64,000 bases of DNA, taken from NCBI RefSeq assembly GCF_009363435.1, contig NZ_CP045354.1, positions 748,001 to 812,000 on the forward strand, written 5' to 3'. Below are positions 52,576 to 61,538 of the stretch, in pieces. Under the pieces are notes generated by a model. The model made no database searches, was not told the DNA's origin, and saw only the letters and a list, made by a program, of their open reading frames with translations. The position numbers and the translations under genes are program-made. Numbering within the stretch: position 1 is the first letter of the stretch; every line of letters begins with the position of its first letter. The DNA is from Labrenzia sp. THAF82. Lineage in GTDB: Bacteria; Pseudomonadota; Alphaproteobacteria; Rhizobiales; Stappiaceae.

Positions 52576-55500
52576 TTGGCAATTGCAAAAATTCTCGTTG
52601 CGAACAGATCCGAGATTGCAATCCGGGTGTTTCGGGCGGCCAATGAGCTTGGTCTGAAAACCGTCGCGATCTATGCGGAACAGGACAAGTTGGCGCTGCA
52701 CCGATTCAAGGCTGACGAAGCCTACCAGGTCGGAAAGGGGCTTGGCCCCATCGAGGCTTACCTGTCCATCGACGAGATCATACGTGTTGCCAAACATTCC
52801 GGGGCCGATGCGATTCATCCCGGATATGGTCTTCTTTCCGAGAGCCCGGAATTCGTTGACGCCTGTGAAGCCGCCGGAATTACCTTCATAGGCCCCAAAT
52901 CCGATACCATGCGCCGATTGGGCAACAAGGTCGCTGCGCGGAACCTTGCAATTGAAGCTGGTGTCCCCGTCATGCCGGCAACCGATCCGCTGCCAGATGA
53001 AATTGATGAAATCCGGCGTCAGGCACAAGACATCGGCTATCCGGTCATGTTGAAAGCCTCCTGGGGCGGTGGTGGCCGCGGGATGAGGGTGATCCCTGAC
53101 GAAGCCACACTGGAAAAGGAAGTTCTGGCCGCAAAGCGCGAAGCGAAGGCTGCTTTCGGCAAGGACGAGATCTATCTTGAAAAGCTGGTTCAGCGCGCCC
53201 GGCACGTGGAAGTTCAGATCCTCGGCGATGGCGAAACCGTTGTGCATCTGTTTGAGCGCGACTGTTCCATTCAGCGCAGGCATCAGAAAGTCGTCGAGCG
53301 GGCACCGGCTCCATATCTCGACGAGGCCAAACGGCAGGAACTTTGCGAATACGGTCTGAAGATCGGCCGGGCGGTCAACTATCGCGGTGCGGGTACGGTC
53401 GAATTCCTTATGGATGCCGATACGGGTGCCATCTACTTCATTGAGGTCAATCCGCGCGTTCAGGTTGAGCATACGGTGACGGAAGAAGTCACCGGCATCG
53501 ACATCGTTCAGGCGCAGATCCACATTGCCGACGGTTACAAGATCGGTTCACCGCAGAGCGGTGTCCCGCCGCAGGAAATGATCCGTCTCAACGGTCACGC
53601 ACTGCAGTGCCGGATTACGACGGAAGATCCGGAGCAGAACTTCATTCCGGACTATGGCCGCATCACTGCTTATCGCGGCGCGACTGGATTTGGTATTCGC
53701 CTGGATGGCGGCACTGCTTATTCCGGCGCGGTGATCACGCGTTTTTATGATCCGCTGCTGGAAAAGGTTACGGCCTGGGCTCCGACGGCAGAAGATGCGC
53801 GCAAACGCATGGACCGTGCGTTGCGTGAGTTCCGGATCCGCGGTGTTGCCACCAATCTTGTCTTTCTTGAGAACATCATCGGACACGATGATTTCAAGGC
53901 CAACGCCTATACAACAAGGTTCATTGACGACACGCCTGCGCTCTTTGAGCAGACGAAACGGCAGGACCGGGCAACCAAGCTGCTGACCTATATTGCCGAT
54001 GTTTCCGTCAACGGGCATCCGGAAACCAAAAACCGGGAGCGGCCGCCCAAGGATGCGTCGGCGCCAATCGTCCCTGACTTCGGCGACGACAAACCGGCTG
54101 GAACCCGGCAATTGCTCGATGAACTGGGCGCGAAGGGTTTTGCCGACTGGATGAAGGCGGAAAAACGCGCGCTGATAACCGACACGACGATGCGCGACGG
54201 GCACCAGTCGCTGCTCGCCACTCGCATGCGCAGCCACGATATCGTCAACGTGGCTGATGCATACGCAACCGGTTTGCCGAGCTTGTTTTCCCTTGAATGC
54301 TGGGGTGGTGCGACCTTCGACGTTGCCATGCGGTTCCTGACGGAAAGCCCTTGGGAGCGCTTGCATCAGATCCGCGAAAGAGCGCCAAACATCCTGCTTC
54401 AGATGCTGCTGCGCGGCTCTAACGGGGTTGGCTATACGAATTACCCCGACAATGTGGTTCGTTTCTTCGTCAAGCAGGCAGCCGAAAACGGCATTGATCT
54501 TTTCCGTGTCTTCGATTGCCTGAACTGGGTCGAAAACATGCGCGTTTCCATGGACGCGGTGCAGGAGTCGGGAAAACTTTGTGAAGGCGTTCTTTGTTAC
54601 ACCGGCGACATGCTGGACAGCGCCCGTCCGAAATACGATCTCAAGTATTATGTCGGTCTTGCCAAGGAGCTGGAAGCGGCAGGAGCTCATATTCTTGGTA
54701 TCAAAGACATGGCTGGCCTGTGTAAGCCGGAAGCTGCAAAACTGCTGATCAGGACTTTGAAGCAGGAAGTCGATCTGCCGATCCACTTCCACACGCATGA
54801 TACGTCGGGCATTGCCGCTGCGACGATACTGGCAGCTGTCGAAGCGGGTGCCGATGCGGTTGATGCTGCGATGGATGCCCTTTCGGGCCTGACATCGCAG
54901 CCTTGTCTTGGTTCCATTGTCGAGGCACTGCGTGGCAGTGAGCGCGATACGGGGCTCGACGCCAAGACCATTCGCCAGATTTCTTTTTACTGGGAGGCCG
55001 TTCGAACCCAGTACCGGGCCTTTGAAAGTGACCTGCGTTTTGGCGCCTCTGAAGTCTATCTTCACGAAATGCCGGGCGGGCAGTTCACCAATCTGAAAGA
55101 ACAGGCGCGTTCGCTCGGTCTTGAAACCCGCTGGCACGAAGTTGCACAGGCTTATGCCGATGCCAACCAGATGTTCGGGGACATCGTCAAGGTTACCCCG
55201 TCGTCCAAGGTCGTTGGCGATATGGCATTGATGATGGTCAGCCAGAACCTGAGCGTGAAGGATGTCGAAGACCCTGGGAAGGATGTCGCCTTTCCTGACA
55301 GCGTCGTGAAGATGCTGCATGGGGATCTTGGGCAGTCGCCGGGTGGCTGGCCGGAAGCTCTTCAGCAGAAAGTGCTGAAGGGTGAAACTCCGATCAAGGT
55401 TCGGCCCGGGTCTCTGCTGGCAGAAGCGGATCTGGATGCAGAGCGCGAGACCGCCACCGAAAAAACAGGTCATGAGGTGGACGATACCGAGCTTGCCTCT

Positions 55501-56016
55501 TATCTGATGTATCCGAAGGTGTTCACTGACTTCGACAAAGCATTCCAACAATATGGCCCAACTTCGGTCTTGCCGACGCCGGTCTATTTTTACGGTCTGG
55601 ATGCCGGTGACGAAGTTCTGGTTGATCTTGAGCCGGGGAAAACCCTTGTGGTTCGCTGTCAGGCGATCGGCGAAACGGACGAAAAGGGCGAGAAGAAAGT
55701 CTTCTTCGAACTCAATGGGCAACCGAGAAACGTCAAGGTACCGGACCGGGCACATGGCGCCACGGGTGCCGCTGCAATGCGCAAGGCTGAGGACGGCAAT
55801 GCGGCTCATGTCGGGGCTCCAATGCCGGGCGTGATCTCAACTGTTGCCATTGCCGCAGGCCAAGATGTGAAGGCCGGCGATGTTCTGGTGTCGATCGAAG
55901 CCATGAAAATGGAAACGGCGCTGCATGCCGAACGCGATGGCAAAGTGGCCGAAATCCTGGTGACACCCGGTGCTCAAATTGACGCCAAGGACCTTCTGGT
56001 GGTGTTCGAAAGCTGA
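52576..56016 (+). CDS. pyc: Pyruvate carboxylase
   Basis: 1146 aa from TTG 52576, chosen for the AGGGGAGAGGG site and family length. Biotin carboxylase domain: IAKILVANRSEIAIRVFRAA, ATP loop MLKASWGGGGRGMRV, YFIEVNPRVQVEHTVTEEVT. Carboxyltransferase domain: LITDTTMRDGHQSLLATRMR. C-terminal biotin domain with EAMKMETAL, whose Lys carries biotin. It forms oxaloacetate from pyruvate and bicarbonate, replenishing the TCA cycle. Full length, single-chain type. Confidence 0.96.
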   Translation: MAIAKILVANRSEIAIRVFRAANELGLKTVAIYAEQDKLALHRFKADEAYQVGKGLGPIEAYLSIDEIIRVAKHSGADAIHPGYGLLSESPEFVDACEAAGITFIGPKSDTMRRLGNKVAARNLAIEAGVPVMPATDPLPDEIDEIRRQAQDIGYPVMLKASWGGGGRGMRVIPDEATLEKEVLAAKREAKAAFGKDEIYLEKLVQRARHVEVQILGDGETVVHLFERDCSIQRRHQKVVERAPAPYLDEAKRQELCEYGLKIGRAVNYRGAGTVEFLMDADTGAIYFIEVNPRVQVEHTVTEEVTGIDIVQAQIHIADGYKIGSPQSGVPPQEMIRLNGHALQCRITTEDPEQNFIPDYGRITAYRGATGFGIRLDGGTAYSGAVITRFYDPLLEKVTAWAPTAEDARKRMDRALREFRIRGVATNLVFLENIIGHDDFKANAYTTRFIDDTPALFEQTKRQDRATKLLTYIADVSVNGHPETKNRERPPKDASAPIVPDFGDDKPAGTRQLLDELGAKGFADWMKAEKRALITDTTMRDGHQSLLATRMRSHDIVNVADAYATGLPSLFSLECWGGATFDVAMRFLTESPWERLHQIRERAPNILLQMLLRGSNGVGYTNYPDNVVRFFVKQAAENGIDLFRVFDCLNWVENMRVSMDAVQESGKLCEGVLCYTGDMLDSARPKYDLKYYVGLAKELEAAGAHILGIKDMAGLCKPEAAKLLIRTLKQEVDLPIHFHTHDTSGIAAATILAAVEAGADAVDAAMDALSGLTSQPCLGSIVEALRGSERDTGLDAKTIRQISFYWEAVRTQYRAFESDLRFGASEVYLHEMPGGQFTNLKEQARSLGLETRWHEVAQAYADANQMFGDIVKVTPSSKVVGDMALMMVSQNLSVKDVEDPGKDVAFPDSVVKMLHGDLGQSPGGWPEALQQKVLKGETPIKVRPGSLLAEADLDAERETATEKTGHEVDDTELASYLMYPKVFTDFDKAFQQYGPTSVLPTPVYFYGLDAGDEVLVDLEPGKTLVVRCQAIGETDEKGEKKVFFELNGQPRNVKVPDRAHGATGAAAMRKAEDGNAAHVGAPMPGVISTVAIAAGQDVKAGDVLVSIEAMKMETALHAERDGKVAEILVTPGAQIDAKDLLVVFES

Positions 56017-56207
56017 TCGAGCAGACTTGAGCGGATCGCAAGTTCCTGCGATCCGCGGCATAACTCACTGTCATTTAAGCTGAAAAACTTCAGGTTCACG
56101 GCTTTTCACGTGTCGACACCGGCCACGTGAATTGTGCGTGCGCCTTTCTGGACCGGAAGCTTCTTTCCTTCAGCTCTACGCGGGGCTGGCTACAATGGGA
56201 GAGAGAA

Positions 56208-56804
56208 ATGAAGAAGCTACCGATTTATCTGGGAGGCGTTTTTGCGACACTTTTGATTTCCGCGACAGCGCATGCTGCCTGCGATGTCGACAAGCCTGGC
56301 TATGAACTCAGCGGCGACGAAGCCGAAAGCGTCTATGATTGTTTGAAAGCCGATCTGCAGGCGGGATATCGAGAAGGCCCGAAACGCTGGATCTCCGAAG
56401 ACTTTGTCAATGATTATCCGGGTTGGACAAAGGCAAGCGCCTTTCCTGCAGCACCCGGATTTCATGGGGGACGTTTCCTTGTCACCTACGTGAATGCGAT
56501 TGGTGCGGATGAATATCTGAAATACAAGCCGGAGGATGTTCAGGTTCCGGCTGGCACGAAGATCGCCAAGGAATCTTTTGCGATCAACGATGACGGTAAA
56601 GTCAGCAAGGGGCCTTTGTTCCTGATGGAAAAGGTGCGCGCTGGTACATCTCCGGAGACCGGTGACTGGTACTACATGATGGTTGCGCCGAATGGTGCCC
56701 CTCAAGCGGTCAATGTCGTGACCGCATGCAGTGAATGTCACCTGGAAAACTTTAGCGAGCAGGGCGGTCTTGGTTATCCGGTCGAAGACGCTCGTATCAG
56801 GTAA
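56208..56804 (+). CDS. Cytochrome P460-like periplasmic haem protein
   Basis: 198 aa from the ATG at 56208 after GGGAGAGAA. Signal peptide MKKLPIYLGGVFATLLISATAHA, then a P460-type beta fold (HGGRFLVTYVNAIGADEYLK). Near the C-terminus CSECH is a C-x-x-C-H haem-c site. The family includes enzymes that oxidise hydroxylamine or bind NO; the cross-linking Lys is not verified. The gene stands alone before the DUF1254 gene. Confidence 0.78.
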   Translation: MKKLPIYLGGVFATLLISATAHAACDVDKPGYELSGDEAESVYDCLKADLQAGYREGPKRWISEDFVNDYPGWTKASAFPAAPGFHGGRFLVTYVNAIGADEYLKYKPEDVQVPAGTKIAKESFAINDDGKVSKGPLFLMEKVRAGTSPETGDWYYMMVAPNGAPQAVNVVTACSECHLENFSEQGGLGYPVEDARIR

Positions 56805-56823
56805 ACTTTATGAGTTGACCTAT

Positions 56824-56847
56824 CGGTGGAGCGATGACGCTCCACCG
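56824..56847 (+). terminator. Hairpin after the P460-like gene
   Basis: Perfect 10-bp stem CGGTGGAGCG / CGCTCCACCG with loop ATGA, 20 nt after the stop. It lacks a U-tract (TCAAAATC), so it may work as a weak terminator or mRNA stabiliser. Confidence 0.55.
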
Positions 56848-56940
56848 TCAAAATCACCAACTTGATTCATTTTCAGTTTCATCTTCCAGTTGTTCGAAGG
56901 CTGCCGAGTGCAATGCCCGTGTGACTTCCGGGAGGGAATG

Positions 56941-58503
56941 ATGAAACGAATTGGTCTTTGGTTTGCCGCTTGTCTCTGTCTCAATTCGCCAGGTCTGGCA
57001 TCCGACAAAACGGTCAATCCACCAGGATACAATACACGGATCCCTGAAGACATCTTGACGCCCGACGAAGTCGAGACCCGTTTCGGCACCCTCAAGTTCA
57101 TCGATGGCAGGCCGACACCTGAGACGAGCACCCTCATGTTCGATGCTCTCGACTTCATGCGCGGTGCTGAGGTGTTTTTGAACTTCATTCCGGCAACTTC
57201 GATTGAGGGAATCCGCCGGGGCCTGCTTGAGATCGGGCTGGACGCATCCAACAAGGTTGCCGTGTTCGAACAACTGATGGATTCAAATCCGTTGTTCCTG
57301 ACCGGTAACACCGACACAGTTTATGGAACGGCGATACTGGACCTTCAGCGCGACGGCCCTGTGGTTATCGAAGTGCCCAAGGGCCAGGGCCCGACAACCG
57401 TGAACGATGCCTATTTTCGATTTGTAACCGATATGGGAGTCCCAGGCCCAGACAAGGGTGAAGGTGGCAGATATCTGATACTTCCACCCGACTATGAAGG
57501 GGACCTCGATCCTCCGGTTGGTGGCTATGAAGCAGAGGTCGATGGCGCAACCTATTTCGTGTCGAAGTCGACCAGCTATATCAACTGGTTCATCGCGCGC
57601 GGATTTCTGGTCGATGGAAAAACGGATGTTGCTGTGCAGTCCTATCGGGACGGGTTGAAGATCTATCCGCTGAAGAACAAGGCAACACCACCGGAAATGG
57701 AGTTCATCAATGCCTCCAAAAAGGTTTTCAATACAATCCATGCCAATACATTCGAGTTCTACAACGAACTGCATGCTGTGATTGACCGGGAACCCATCTC
57801 CACCTTCGATCCGGAACTGCGTGGGCTTGCCGCCGCAATTGGCATCGAAAAAGGAAAACCGTTCGATCCGGACCCTCGGATGAAACAATTGCTAACCGAG
57901 GCGGTTGCGGTCGGAAACGCAATGGCCAGGTCCATTTGGCTGAAGCCGCGCGACAAGAGCGCTTATCTTTATGAAAATAGCGGATGGTATACGGCGTTCA
58001 TTGGTGGTGACTGGCAGTGGCTCCGGGACAAGGGTAACGGAGGGCGGTATCTGGATGCCAGAACCATGTTCTTCTACATGGCGACAGTGAACACGCCCGC
58101 TATGGTGCTGAAGCTGCCCGGCAAGGGCTCACAATATGCGCTCAACGTTACGGACGTATCGGGAGACTTTCTCGACGGCTCCAAGTCCTACAAGCTAGAC
58201 ATTCCGTCCAAGGTGCCCGCCAAGGATTTCTGGTCGGTGGTCGCCTACGACCCGCAAACACGTTCAGAGCTGCAAACCGGCCAGCCCTTTCCGAGCAAAA
58301 ACAACAAACGTGACGAGTTGCTTGTAAATGAAGACGGATCGGTGACGCTCTATTTTGGCCCGCAAGCACCATCTGGAAAAGAACAGAACTGGATCGAGAC
58401 AATTCCTGGAAAGGGCTGGTTCACGATCCTGCGACTCTATGGACCAGAGAAGGCCTGGTTTGAAAAAACGTGGCAGCCTGGTGAAATCGAGTTGCTTGAG
58501 TGA
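56941..58503 (+). CDS. DUF1254/DUF1214-domain exported protein
   Basis: 520 aa from the ATG at 56941, with GGAGGGA upstream. A signal peptide (MKRIGLWFAACLCLNSPGLA) is followed by the DUF1254 part (SNPLFLTGNTDTVYGTAILD) and the C-terminal DUF1214 part (LNVTDVSGDFLDGSKSYKLD, EQNWIETIPGKGWFTILRLY). The family is periplasmic with no proven activity. Confidence 0.85.
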   Translation: MKRIGLWFAACLCLNSPGLASDKTVNPPGYNTRIPEDILTPDEVETRFGTLKFIDGRPTPETSTLMFDALDFMRGAEVFLNFIPATSIEGIRRGLLEIGLDASNKVAVFEQLMDSNPLFLTGNTDTVYGTAILDLQRDGPVVIEVPKGQGPTTVNDAYFRFVTDMGVPGPDKGEGGRYLILPPDYEGDLDPPVGGYEAEVDGATYFVSKSTSYINWFIARGFLVDGKTDVAVQSYRDGLKIYPLKNKATPPEMEFINASKKVFNTIHANTFEFYNELHAVIDREPISTFDPELRGLAAAIGIEKGKPFDPDPRMKQLLTEAVAVGNAMARSIWLKPRDKSAYLYENSGWYTAFIGGDWQWLRDKGNGGRYLDARTMFFYMATVNTPAMVLKLPGKGSQYALNVTDVSGDFLDGSKSYKLDIPSKVPAKDFWSVVAYDPQTRSELQTGQPFPSKNNKRDELLVNEDGSVTLYFGPQAPSGKEQNWIETIPGKGWFTILRLYGPEKAWFEKTWQPGEIELLE

Positions 58504-58561
58504 GCGATAAACTCAGTCTTGACGTTCCGATCTGATTATCGGTTCTGAATGGAATGCGGGT

Positions 58562-59314
58562 TCACTCGGCTGCTTTCAGCGCCGAGTGGACCTTCGGCAT
58601 TGCGGCGGATCCGATCCAGTGATCCAGAAACCCGTCGAGCCATCTCTTAACTGCAGGGTCATAGACCAGTCGACCTGCAAAGTGATCGCGGCGCTGTTGC
58701 GCTCCGGGGAGTTCCATGCGTGGAGCCCCCTTTGTTGTCCAGCGAACCATCATCTGATGCGTGAGCTCAGGATGAAACTGAATGCCATAAGCGGCCGGTC
58801 CCACACGGATTGCCTGGTTGGTATAGGTCGGACTGGTTGCAAGCAGTTCTGCTCCACGCGGCAGGCTGAACCCTTCGCGATGCCACTGGTAGACCTTTCC
58901 CGGCCAGTTCATGAGTGCCTGGCCCGCTTCGGTCGCTTTCAATGGATAATATCCGATCTCGACGAGATCGTCGCGGTGTCCGGATACGGTGCCGCCAAGG
59001 TTTTTCACCATCATTTGCGCACCCAGACATATGCCCAGAAATGGCTTTTGCTCGGCCAGCGGAACGCTGATCCAGTCTATCTCCTTATGGACAAACGCAT
59101 CCGGGTCGTTGGCACTCATTGGCCCGCCAAAAATGACCGCGCCTGCGTGCCCGTCCATTGTGTCGGGCAAAGTGTCGCCAAATCTCGGCTTGCGGATGTC
59201 CAGCGCAAACCCCCGTTTCACCAATTCCTGACCGACCCGGCCTGGTGAAGAATGCTCCTGGTGCAGAATGATCAGAATTTTGGGGCGACCGCCCTGACTT
59301 GACTGAAATTTCAT
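58562..59314 (-). CDS. Class I glutamine amidotransferase-like protein
   Basis: 250 aa. Nucleophile Cys in FLGICLGAQMM (about residue 96) and His/Glu in YGIQFHPELTH complete the triad. It resembles GuaA-type stand-alone amidotransferases of the GMP-synthase-like family; no synthetase domain is attached. The substrate is unknown. It converges on the DUF1254 gene. Confidence 0.82.
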   Translation of the reverse strand: MKFQSSQGGRPKILIILHQEHSSPGRVGQELVKRGFALDIRKPRFGDTLPDTMDGHAGAVIFGGPMSANDPDAFVHKEIDWISVPLAEQKPFLGICLGAQMMVKNLGGTVSGHRDDLVEIGYYPLKATEAGQALMNWPGKVYQWHREGFSLPRGAELLATSPTYTNQAIRVGPAAYGIQFHPELTHQMMVRWTTKGAPRMELPGAQQRRDHFAGRLVYDPAVKRWLDGFLDHWIGSAAMPKVHSALKAAE

Positions 59315-59406
59315 GCCTTTAATATGAGGCAGGTGATCTTGGAAATCGAGTCCCGTGGGGCATCACCGGTCAGTAATGAACAGCTGGCGTTGCTTCCAGC
59401 AGGGTG

Positions 59407-59883
59407 TCAGCTGGTTTCATCGGCTTCCGGCGCGGTTTGAGCAACCTTGTGGCGAAGTGTCATGCGATCACGGGTCGACACGCCCAAAAGCTCCGCAACA
59501 CGCCAGATCGTGTTGTCTTCAAATTCATGGACGTGACCGTCCGCATAGACGATCTCCCACATCATTTCGACGATCGCGAGGCGCTCGTCTTCGTCCGCGG
59601 TGCGTTTGAGCACCGATGTGAAGCCATAAAGGTCGACGGCTTCCTCATCCCGCTGCTTGGCGGCTGAAATAAGCTCGGTCGTTTCCTTGTCCGACAGTTC
59701 GTAATGGTTCTGGAGTATCTGCCGAAGTTTTTGGCTTTCGCTCTCTTCAATGACACCGTCAATGTCGATCAGATGAAACAGGAGCGCAGCAGCTGCAAGT
59801 CGTTTGTCGTCTTCAGCGAAAGTCTTTTCACCACTGTCACCGAAGGTAAGTTCCCGTACAAAGCTTTTCAGTGCATTGAGCAT
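59407..59883 (-). CDS. TerB-like family protein
   Basis: 158 aa. Helical TerB fold with acidic metal-binding pairs: LLFHLIDIDGVIEESESQKL and MMWEIVYADGHVHEFEDNTI (the D-G-x-h-x-x-x-E repeats). It is stand-alone, not part of a tellurite-resistance operon. The family is a helical metal sensor or scaffold at the inner membrane; role here unknown. Confidence 0.82.
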   Translation of the reverse strand: MLNALKSFVRELTFGDSGEKTFAEDDKRLAAAALLFHLIDIDGVIEESESQKLRQILQNHYELSDKETTELISAAKQRDEEAVDLYGFTSVLKRTADEDERLAIVEMMWEIVYADGHVHEFEDNTIWRVAELLGVSTRDRMTLRHKVAQTAPEADETS

Positions 59884-60189
59884 CTTGTTTTCTTCCCGTT
59901 TTCCGGCGTCCGATCCGGCCTATTTTTATTGCTATACCATTCCCTCACTAGCATCAAAGGATTGATGTCTGATTTATGGCTTATATATGCGTAGTTAAAC
60001 TTACACTTCCCAGTCAACTTTTTGGAATTGTTCTAAAGTATTGATTTTTTAGTATTTTTATCTTGACTTTTTGCCTCATAAAATGGTTTCCGTACGATCT
60101 GCGCAGCACTCGCTGACCGCCAAAGTTTTCGGAATTGGCCTGCCACAAACACTTATTTTCTGCAGGCCTGCAGACACCGGGATGGACCA
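59884..60189 (+). other. Upstream region of the imelysin operon
   Basis: AT-rich, without a gene. It holds the Irr-type box listed separately. Confidence 0.6.
60021..60037 (+). promoter_or_regulatory. Candidate Irr box (iron control element)
   Basis: TTTGGAATTGTTCTAAA matches the alphaproteobacterial iron control element T-T-T-A-G-A-A-N3-T-T-C-T-A-A-A at 13 of 14 set positions. It lies 153 nt before the imelysin start. Irr is a haem-responsive Fur-family regulator, so iron control of the operon is likely. Confidence 0.65.
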
Positions 60190-61452
60190 ATGAAATCTTT
60201 TAAGTTTGGCCTTTTGGCCGCAACAGCACTTTTAGCCACGCCGGCATTGTCCGCGGCTCCGGCTGATGTACTGTCGACATATGGCGACATTGCCCAGCAA
60301 AAATATGCTGACTCGCTTGAGACGGCCAAGACGCTGAAGGGCGCAATCGACAAGCTGATTGCAGAGCCGACCGAAGCAAATCTGGAAGCTGCCCGTGCCG
60401 CATGGATCGAGGCTCGTAACCCGTATCAGCAGACCGAGGCATACCGGTTTGGTAACGCCATCGTCGACGATTGGGAAGGCAAGGTAAATGCCTGGCCGCT
60501 GGATGAAGGCCTGATCGATTACGTCGATGCGTCTTATGGCGATGAATCTGAAGAAAATGATTTTTACGCTGCGAATGTTATCGCCAATCCGACTTTGAAA
60601 GTTGGTGGTGAAACTGTCGATGCGACCGAGATCACTGCCGACCTGTTGGCCAACACGCTTCAGGAAGCGGGTGAAGTGGAGGCCAATGTTGCAACCGGAT
60701 ATCATGCGATCGAATTTTTGCTGTGGGGCCAGGATCTGAACGGAACGGACGCTGGAGCCGGCAGCCGTCCGGCAACCGATTTCGATACCGCAAACTGCAC
60801 CGGCGAGAATTGCGAGCGCCGTGTTCAGTATCTCAAGGCTGTCACCGATCTGCTGATTTCCGATTTGGAAGAAATGACCGCTGCTTGGGCTCCTGGTGGT
60901 GCCGCGCGCGAGGAACTTGGCGGCAAGGGTGAAACTGGCGGACTGGCCACGATCCTGACCGGAATGGGCTCGCTTTCCTATGGCGAACTAGCCGGTGAAC
61001 GGATGAAACTTGGCCTGATGCTTCATGACCCGGAGGAAGAGCATGACTGCTTTTCCGACAACACGCATATGTCGCACTACAATGATGTGGTCGGGATCCG
61101 GAATGTCTATTTCGGCGAATACAGCAGCCCACTCGGCAACAATGTTTCCGGAGCGTCTCTGGCGGAACTTGTCGCGGAAAAAGACCCTGCGCTTGCGGAA
61201 GAAATGAAAACCAAACTTGATGCAACGCTTGCGGCATTTAAGGCCATGAAAGCCCGCGCTGAAGGCGGCGAAGCTTATGACCAGATGATCGGTGAGGGCA
61301 ACGAGGAAGGCAATGCTGTCGTGCAGGCGGCCGTTGATGCGCTTGTCGACCAGACGACCTCCATCGAACGTGTGGTGAAGGTGCTTGAGCTTGACGAGAT
61401 CGCCTTTGAAGGCTCAGACAGCCTGGACAATCCGGGCGCTGTCTTCGAATAA
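60190..61452 (+). CDS. Imelysin-family iron-regulated periplasmic protein
   Basis: 420 aa. Signal peptide MKSFKFGLLAATALLATPALS. The imelysin signature G-x-H-x-x-E is in ATGYHAIEFLLWGQD. A second helical bundle contains EHDCFSDNTHMSHYNDVVGI, characteristic of the IrpA-type members. It is thought to bind metal in the periplasm as part of an iron-uptake route. First gene of the imelysin - di-haem oxidoreductase - imelysin cluster. Confidence 0.9.
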   Translation: MKSFKFGLLAATALLATPALSAAPADVLSTYGDIAQQKYADSLETAKTLKGAIDKLIAEPTEANLEAARAAWIEARNPYQQTEAYRFGNAIVDDWEGKVNAWPLDEGLIDYVDASYGDESEENDFYAANVIANPTLKVGGETVDATEITADLLANTLQEAGEVEANVATGYHAIEFLLWGQDLNGTDAGAGSRPATDFDTANCTGENCERRVQYLKAVTDLLISDLEEMTAAWAPGGAAREELGGKGETGGLATILTGMGSLSYGELAGERMKLGLMLHDPEEEHDCFSDNTHMSHYNDVVGIRNVYFGEYSSPLGNNVSGASLAELVAEKDPALAEEMKTKLDATLAAFKAMKARAEGGEAYDQMIGEGNEEGNAVVQAAVDALVDQTTSIERVVKVLELDEIAFEGSDSLDNPGAVFE

Positions 61453-61464
61453 GCCTTAGAGTGT

Positions 61465-61490
61465 ACCAGGCGGTCGATGGACCGCCTGGT
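61465..61490 (+). promoter_or_regulatory. 11-bp hairpin between the imelysin and oxidoreductase genes
   Basis: ACCAGGCGGTC-gatg-GACCGCCTGGT, a perfect stem 12 nt after the imelysin stop, without a U-tract. It probably sets the relative amounts of upstream and downstream mRNA (processing or attenuation). Confidence 0.55.
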
Positions 61491-61538
61491 GTTGACACCC
61501 GCGAATTGGGGCTCGCGGGCATAATCAGGATGCGAACA

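Noticed and set aside
53548-55809. 753-aa open frame antisense to pyc
   Set aside because: Shadow frame of a GC-rich, strongly conserved gene; no start context or protein family.
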